A stretch of 64,000 bases of DNA from Nepenthes gracilis (taxonomy: Eukaryota; Streptophyta; Magnoliopsida; Caryophyllales; Nepenthaceae). Below the pieces are notes generated by a model. That model made no database searches. It was not told where the DNA came from and was given only the letters and a program-made list of their open reading frames with translations. Shown piece after piece: positions 59,491 through 64,000 of the stretch. The first letter of the stretch is position 1; every line of letters starts with the position of its first letter. The stretch lies in NCBI GenBank assembly GCA_033239525.1, contig BSYO01000004.1, forward strand, positions 25,582,037-25,646,036, written 5' to 3'. Made by a program: the position numbers and the translations under genes.

Positions 59491-59770
59491 GTTGTACGGA
59501 TTAAGGGGCTACTCGATTTTTCACTGCGGATTGAATTGAAGTGGATCCGGTCCCCTTATCTTCTAACCTGAAACCTGCGCACTATAACTTATAAATAAGA
59601 TATCAGAGGATTAGCGAGACTTACTCCTCAATTTATCCTCTGACGCTCAAGTCAAAAATCTTTTCGAAAAAATATAAAGATATAAGAAGGATGTAAGAGA
59701 ATGCGTAGATGCACGTGGTGGGGATTGAGTATTTGGAAGCGTCCGAGTGAGGGCAGATTAGAGGTGGAGG
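59490..59770 (+). mobile_element. Copy B of the dispersed LTR-like leader family
   Basis: This copy contains GGATTAAGGGGCTACTCG, GGATTGAATTGAAGTGGATCC, CAGAGGATTAGCGAG, CTCTGACGCTCAAGTCAAAA and ATCTTTTCGAAAAAATAT in that order. It is the best preserved copy of the family and leads straight into the minisatellite. Confidence 0.5.
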
Positions 59771-60640
59771 ACTGAGTTCTGCTAATAGTAGGCCAATCTC
59801 CTGGTCACCTGAGCGGAGGGTTGGCTCCCTGGATGGAGTGCTGGCCTTCTCGGGTGGCGCCTTCTGGACGGAGGGTTGGCCAACTCGAGCGGTGCCTCTT
59901 TGACAAAGGGATGACTTTTAGACAGAGGGCTGGTCTCCTTGATGAAGAGCGGACCTCCTGGATGGATGGCAATCCTCCTGGACGAAGGGCTCCTAGCTCC
60001 TGGGTGACTCCTGAGTGGAGGAAAGGTCTCCTGGATGGAAGGTAGGCCTACTAGAAGGAAGGCAGCTCCTAGGTGGAAAGAATGCCTCTTGGATAGAGTA
60101 CGGCTCTTGGATGGAGGGTAGGCTTTCTGGGAGAAGGGTGCCTCTTGGATGGAGACTAGGCCTTCTGAATGGAGGTAGCTCCCGGATGGAGGGTAAGACT
60201 CTTGGATGGAGGGCGACACTCGGATGGAGGTAGCTCTTGGAAGGAGGGCGACTCCCGAATGGAGGTAACTCCTAGAAGGAGAGTGACTCTTAGATGAAGA
60301 GAAACTCCTGGATGGAGGACAGGCCTCCTGGAAGGAGGGTGACTTTTGGATGGATGGTAGGTCTCCTGGAAGGAGGTCGATTCCTACATGGAGGTAGCTC
60401 CTGGATGAAGGATAGGCCTCGACTCCTGAATGGAAGATAAGCCTCAACTCCTAGATGGAGGTAGTTCTTGGATGGAGGATAGGCTTCCTGGATGGAAAGT
60501 AGGCCTCCTAAATGAAGGTAGCTCCTGGATGGAGAGGAGAGAGCAGCTTTCTAGAAGCAGGGCTAGCCTCATAGAAGGAAGAAAGGCTCCCTAGGAGGAG
60601 AGATAGCCTCCTGAAAGGAGGGCAGGCCTCCTAGGGTGTG
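59770..60640. repeat. Minisatellite based on CTCCTGGATGGAGGGTAGGC
   Basis: About 0.85 kb consists of dozens of variants of a 17-25-base unit combining TCCTGGATGGAGG with a variable GGTAGGC/GGCTGG/GTAGCT part. Because units are near multiples of three, long frames stay open on both strands (for example - strand 60447-59782 with repeated SIQEAxPPSRSYLHSG). These are not genes. Confidence 0.85.
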
Positions 60641-61950
60641 CCCAACCAGTGGGCGACTTATGGATATGCACTCGTAAAAGAGTGTCTGAGTAGCGACCGT
60701 TGTGGATTTTTTCATGCCTTTGGAGCCTTCTAAGCCCTCTCCCCCTTGTGGGAGCCTACTGTGACAACTACTTTTATAATATGATCTATAGAGTTCCATT
60801 TGTTAGCTTGAGCGATGTGGGACCTTAGGTAAGATGCCTTGAGAAGATTTGTTGGGCTAGAGCTGTTGGGTTGTGTTGTCGACCCGTCCAATGCCTTGCA
60901 ATGGGCTTTGGAAAAATTTTTGACAGGCTATCGCTGCTACACTTCAGACCCTAGGTCGGCCCACAATACCGGACCCATCAACCGAATTAGCCCTCCACGT
61001 CATTGCCAACTGCCACCACCACAAGAATTCCCATCGCCACTAAGCCAACCCACTATACTATGCACCAACCCGAAACCCTAAACAACCACCTCCATTGACC
61101 ACGCTCTACCACTATCAAATAGTCTTAACCTCTCAAGCCATCACCTGACCCGAACCCTAGCCGCCACATCACTCCTTCAGAGAGGCATAAAAAAAATAGA
61201 GAGAGAAGTCACAAATCGGGTAGTGCCGATTCTTCGTCTTCATCTTCACCCTCGTCTTCTTCGCCTTCATCTTTTTCATCTTCGTTACAATCTTTATTGT
61301 CAACATTTTCATCTTCGTCGTCACTGCTGCCATCACCATCGCCACCTAAACGAGAACGCACACCGAGCACTCCCTATGTGCCATGTCATATGTGTGGGTT
61401 TTGAGGCTCAACTCAACTAAAAAGGGGCCGAGAAAATAGAAGAGCAAAGGAGAAAGAAAAAAAAAACGAAAAAAAAGAGGCAAAAAAAAAAGAGCAAAAA
61501 AATATGAAAAAAAAGGTAGAAAAAAGGAGTAAAAAATTATAAATAAAAAATAAAAACACCGCAACAAAATCAAGATAACAAGCAAAGAATCCTCCAATAA
61601 GCGGTTTTGATTATTTTGATATTCAGGTGCGTTCATTCCATCTTATTTTGGGGAGCATATTGTACTTTTTTTTAATAATATTTAGTTTTATTTATATGTA
61701 TTATTTAAAAAAGGAGGACATTCATCCTTTTCACATCCTATACCTACCTTTATAGTAGATACAATCATATTACAATTGATTCCTATTTTATTATTTTAAT
61801 AGATTATCAATACTTATTTGCATGATTTAAACCATACGAAATCTCACAAAAAAAAATGGCTTAAATTGTCTTAATTTTTTATTAATCTCAACCCCGTTAG
61901 TCATATTGGCATTACATACACTTGCAAAGTAGTCGTATTATTTTCTATAA
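60641..61950. other. Repeat-derived sequence between the minisatellite and the gypsy gag
   Basis: The stretch contains a C-rich part at 60940-61170, a TCN-rich segment at 61226-61340 that would encode poly-Ser, and an A-rich tract at 61450-61560. There is no recognised domain. It is probably leader or LTR sequence of the element that follows. Confidence 0.4.
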
Positions 61951-61951
61951 C

Positions 61952-64000
61952 ACCTCAGATTTAATCAGAAATTCTAACCAGTTTGAAACTCTAAGTCAAC
62001 AGTTATTCCAACTAGTCTCCAATCAACAACAATTGTAAGACCACATGATTGTCATTCAAACTGATCTGACCATTACTCGACAAATAAATTTAGATTTTGC
62101 AAATCGAGTTGCCACTCTAAAAATAGAGTCTCCATCGTCAGATGCTAACAATTCTAATATATCCTGTAATATGACTCATCGATGAAGACAAGATAGTGAA
62201 GCACCTTATAGACGCGATTTTAGGCCCCGACACTATGAGCAAAACCGGGATCCGGATGAATATCTCTTTAAAAATATCAAATTGGATGCCTCTACTTTTG
62301 ACAGCTGCTTAGACCCTCGAGTTTTTACTTAATGGGTCCGCAATATGAATCATTTCTTTGAATGATATGACGTGTTGGAAGATATGAGAGTTGAGTTTAT
62401 TAGCCTCAAGTTGACCAAAAATACTCAATTATTTTGAGAATATGTTGAGAACCTCATTGTTAGGCATCAGGCCGTCCCTGTCAGGAGTCGGGCCGAAATA
62501 AAATGATACCTTCAAGAGAAATATTTATCCCGCTCCTACAGTAACAACTTACCAGACTAATAGGATGCCCTTCGACGGGGTAACGATCCGTAACTGAATA
62601 TATGACTCAATTCAATAAATTTCAGATGAGATGTCACATCATTGGAAACGAGGCCATAATATTAAGCAGGTTCCAATAAGGACTATATGAGAACCTTAGG
62701 AGAGAACTTGTCCTCCGTAAAGTTACTATTTTGGACCATGCGTATAATTTTGTCCGAAATTTTAAATTAGTTACCAGGACACCGTATCATCAATCAACAT
62801 ATCATACTCCTACTGCAAATTCTAAGTCTGTCTTAGGACCCCCTCCATCCACCATTTTCCATACAAGGAAAGTCCGAGGAAAGGGTACTGAAAACCTGAA
62901 TAGAAATTTTCAATTACAATACTTCAATTGTAAAAGTTTTGGACATATTTCTTCCAAATATGCGAGTGGAACCTTATTTATTGGCAGACAATACGGAATT
63001 AATGAGGAACCTCTTGAAAAATAAGTTTATGAACCCAAGTTAGAGGAGGTTAATGATTTAAATGGTAATAGCATTAACACATTTATGGGCTTCATCAAGA
63101 CTAATTCTTCTAGCTTAGGCTCCCGTTCTTCCTCTCCTAATATGTCATTTCTTGGTATTATATGATGCACCTTGATGCAATCCAAAGCGGTTAATAATTG
63201 GCGTCGTCATGTCATCTTTCACACTTATATTAGAGTGAATCGGAAAAATTGTAAAATTTTCATGAATAGCAGTAATTGTATCAATGCGGTCTCAACTAAT
63301 ACTATTTCTCATTTGGGATTCAAAGCTGTCCCGCACCATAATCCATATAGCGTTTCGTGGATTCACACATCTTCTATAGTCATCAAAGATTACTATCTCG
63401 TACTCATTCAATTCTTAGAATATAAAGATTATATTTAGTGTGACGTTATACCAATGGACATGGGTCATATCATTCTTAGGTGCCCTTGGTTATACGACTT
63501 AAATGTCACAATCAAAGGTCATTCTAATTCCTATTCTTTTGTTTACAGGGGAAAGAAAATTCACACTTATCATTTACCCCCAAAATCAATGACTCTCAAT
63601 AAATAAAGGGTTGTGATAGGGACAAAAGGATTACATATCATTAGTCTCACAGTATTTGAACGTATAGCTATCAACGAGTCTATTGTATTTGCTGTTATCA
63701 TTTTCAAAACCTTTCAGAATTCTTTCATATTGATTCGTAATGAGACCCATCAAATCCTTAAAAACTTTTAAGATGTTTTTCCATTCTTAGTTGTAACTGG
63801 TTATAACCCCCAAAAACTATTAGACCTTATCCCGATATCCCCACATATTAGTGTGTCCATAACGGTCGAAAAATTTGCACTACACCTTCATGACTTACAC
63901 ATCAAGATCAATAAACAATTAAAAATAATCAATACCTCATATAAATTTCAAGCTGATATACATAAAAAAACATATTTCATTTCATGTTAGAGTTTCTGTT
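61952..64000 (+). pseudogene. Ty3/gypsy gag-protease remnant with internal deletion
   Basis: One reading frame from 61952 to about 62597 shows gag features: DEYLFKNIKLDASTFD, then LDPRVFT-stop-WVRNMNHFFE and KLTKNTQLF. After a one-base shift it continues MTQFNKFQMRCHI, LRRELVLRKVTILDHAY and a zinc knuckle remnant (YFNCKSFGHISSKY, about 62920-62961) whose first and last Cys are now Tyr. The aspartic protease follows (63205-63438: HTYIRVNRKNCKIFMNSSN where the active DSG has become NSS), then CDVIPMDMGHIILRCPWLYD. At about 63786 the text jumps from the pre-polymerase DVFP to the post-integrase GYNPQKLLDLIPISPH, so reverse transcriptase, RNase H and integrase are missing. At least eleven in-frame stops are present. 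The element runs off the window. Confidence 0.8.

Noticed and set aside
59782..60447. 221-residue - strand open frame
   Set aside because: It is wholly made of the minisatellite unit; openness follows from repeat length, not selection.
1..64000. CRISPR arrays, operons, rRNA, organellar insertions, telomeric arrays
   Set aside because: None was seen; the tandem arrays present are minisatellites without spacer structure, and the sequence is plant nuclear in character.

Overview
This is plant nuclear DNA, almost certainly from a eudicot. It is AT-rich, most of it is non-coding or decayed transposable elements, genes have GT-AG introns, and the recognisable proteins belong to plant-specific families. 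No prokaryotic, organellar, CRISPR or rRNA signal was seen. The species cannot be named from the sequence alone.

Three genes look intact, all on the + strand. (1) 8071-15865 is an eight-exon gene for a VAN3-binding/FORKED1-like protein (DUF828 plus plant PH-like domain) of about 390 residues. The splice phases close perfectly, and its 4.5 kb fifth intron carries an antisense, decayed Copia retrotransposon. (2) 40979-42442 is an intronless ATL13-type RING-H2 E3 ubiquitin ligase of 487 residues. (3) 49685-50281 is a second, shorter intronless ATL-type RING-H2 ligase of 198 residues. Two weaker gene remnants are a frameshifted C-terminus of a GNAT7-like N-acetyltransferase on the - strand (20.7-21.1 kb) and a two-exon start of a possibly organelle-targeted protein (55192-57518) whose downstream part is missing where a Copia-type LTR begins.

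The rest is repeat landscape. 0-1.5 kb and 25.7-27.8 kb hold pieces of a 'putative gypsy type transposon' family. 4.6-6.1 kb is a long LTR with a ~50-bp internal minisatellite. 21.7-22.7 kb is an inverted-repeat-bounded element. 31.9-34.4 kb is a probable gypsy-type solo LTR with a ~31-bp tandem array, next to a 200-bp MITE. 54.4-55.0 kb is a second, larger foldback element. 58.3-59.3 kb is a Copia LTR with a 279-bp internal duplication and an initiator-Met primer site. 59.5-60.8 kb is a minisatellite-rich element. 61.9-64.0 kb is a gypsy gag-protease remnant that lost reverse transcriptase by internal deletion and whose stops fit C-to-T decay. Four scattered stretches (24.9, 36.7, 48.1, 59.6 kb) share one diverged leader and belong to a single LTR-like family.

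I found no convincing new biological system. The observations most worth checking are the wobble-paired hairpin at 52.0 kb, the repeat family whose members carry unrelated tandem arrays, the deletion-derived gypsy element, and the truncated gene at 55-57.5 kb.
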